Origin: Nematostella vectensis
Lineage: Eukaryota > Cnidaria > Anthozoa > Actiniaria > Edwardsiidae
Direction of reading: 5' to 3'
NCBI RefSeq assembly: GCF_932526225.1
Contig: NC_064034.1
Span: forward strand, 16,194,887-16,258,886
Length of the DNA: 64,000 nucleotides
The notes beneath the pieces were generated by a model. That model made no database searches and was not told the DNA's origin. It saw nothing but the letters and a program-made list of their open reading frames with translations. Of this stretch, positions 63,464-64,000 are shown in pieces (position 1 is the first letter of the stretch; each line of letters starts with the position of its first letter). Made by a program: the position numbers and the translations under genes.

Positions 63464-63465
63464 AC

Positions 63466-63957
63466 TGTTACGGTGAAGATTTGCCAAAAATATCATAAAA
63501 TTTGTAAAATCGGAAATGTAGTATCTAGTTATTAAAGCCGGTAGATGTTACTAAATTTCAATGGGGGATTTTGTTGATTCAAAGGATTGCGTACTATAAC
63601 TAAATTGCATAATTTTGAGAACAAAAGTTACGATCGATCGAGCGAAAAACTTTGTATAAGTGTTTTAATTCGTCGCATCGAACCAAACACGCGTCTTTTC
63701 TATACTGTGTTACTGTTACGGTAAAGATTTGCCAAAAATATCATAAAATTTGTAAAATCGGAAATGTAGTATCTAGTTATTAAAGCCGGTAGATGTTACT
63801 AAATTTCAATGGGGGATTTTGTTGATTCAAAGGATTGTGTACTATAACTAAATTGCATAATTTTGAGAACAAAAGTTACGATCGATCGAGCGAAAAACTT
63901 TGTATAAGTGTTTTAATTCGTCGCATCGAACCAAACACGCGTCTTTTCTATACTGTT
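63466..63957. repeat. 248-bp tandem duplication (two copies)
   Basis: The segment starting TGTTACGGTGAAGATTTGCC and ending CGTCTTTTCTATACTGT occurs twice in direct tandem with a period of 248 bp and very few differences (for example GTGAAG/GTAAAG and TTGCGTAC/TTGTGTAC). Non-coding; recent. Confidence 0.9.
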
Positions 63958-64000
63958 AAGTGTCCAGGATTTAGTATCATGTCGAATCATGGGTGAATGA

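Noticed and set aside
1-64000. tRNA, rRNA or CRISPR features
   Set aside because: None recognised on reading; tandem arrays here lack spacers and are minisatellites.

Overview
The window is eukaryotic genomic DNA, most likely from an anthozoan cnidarian (sea anemone or stony coral; this is an inference from gene content, not a species call). It has an AT-rich, intron-containing host background with many short inverted-repeat transposons, and one GC-rich, intronless, virus-like island at 46,828-61,006.

Host part (1-46.8 kb). At the left edge a stabilin-like first exon (minus) faces BRK1 (WAVE/SCAR complex, three exons, 71 aa). A cluster of three related type I membrane receptors follows. Receptor A (6,371-16,203, plus) ends in a very large cytoplasmic tail with nine YxxM motifs. 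Receptor C (16,906-23,501, minus) has a short tail. Receptor B (25,011-34,374, minus) has a ~300-aa tyrosine-rich tail. I rebuilt all three exon by exon. They share the same series of intron phases (1,0,1,0,2,1,0,1,(0)), and the B and C ectodomains are nearly identical while their signal peptides, stalks, membrane segments and tails differ. This looks like a paired-receptor arrangement. NAPE-PLD follows (four coding exons, 349 aa); its last intron carries a ~2.4-kb 17-bp minisatellite inside a terminal-inverted-repeat element. A single-exon rhodopsin-class GPCR is flanked by two copies of a TTAA-targeted MITE.

Viral part (46.8-61.0 kb). This is an essentially full-length Polinton-like (Preplasmiviricota-type) integrated element. 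It is about 14.2 kb long, has terminal inverted repeats ending in G/C runs, and has a candidate 6-bp target duplication (CCCTGA). It encodes a small Cys-rich protein, a 1,183-aa replication protein with family-B-polymerase-like motifs fused to an SF1 helicase, an HNH domain in the -1 frame, a retroviral-type integrase, an FtsK/HerA packaging ATPase, a probable double-jelly-roll capsid protein, and several proteins of unknown function, many with membrane segments. A probable minor capsid gene is broken by frameshifts, and no canonical Ulp1-like maturation protease is visible. Fragments of non-LTR retrotransposons flank it. The last 3 kb hold retrotransposon debris, two short MITEs and a 248-bp tandem duplication.
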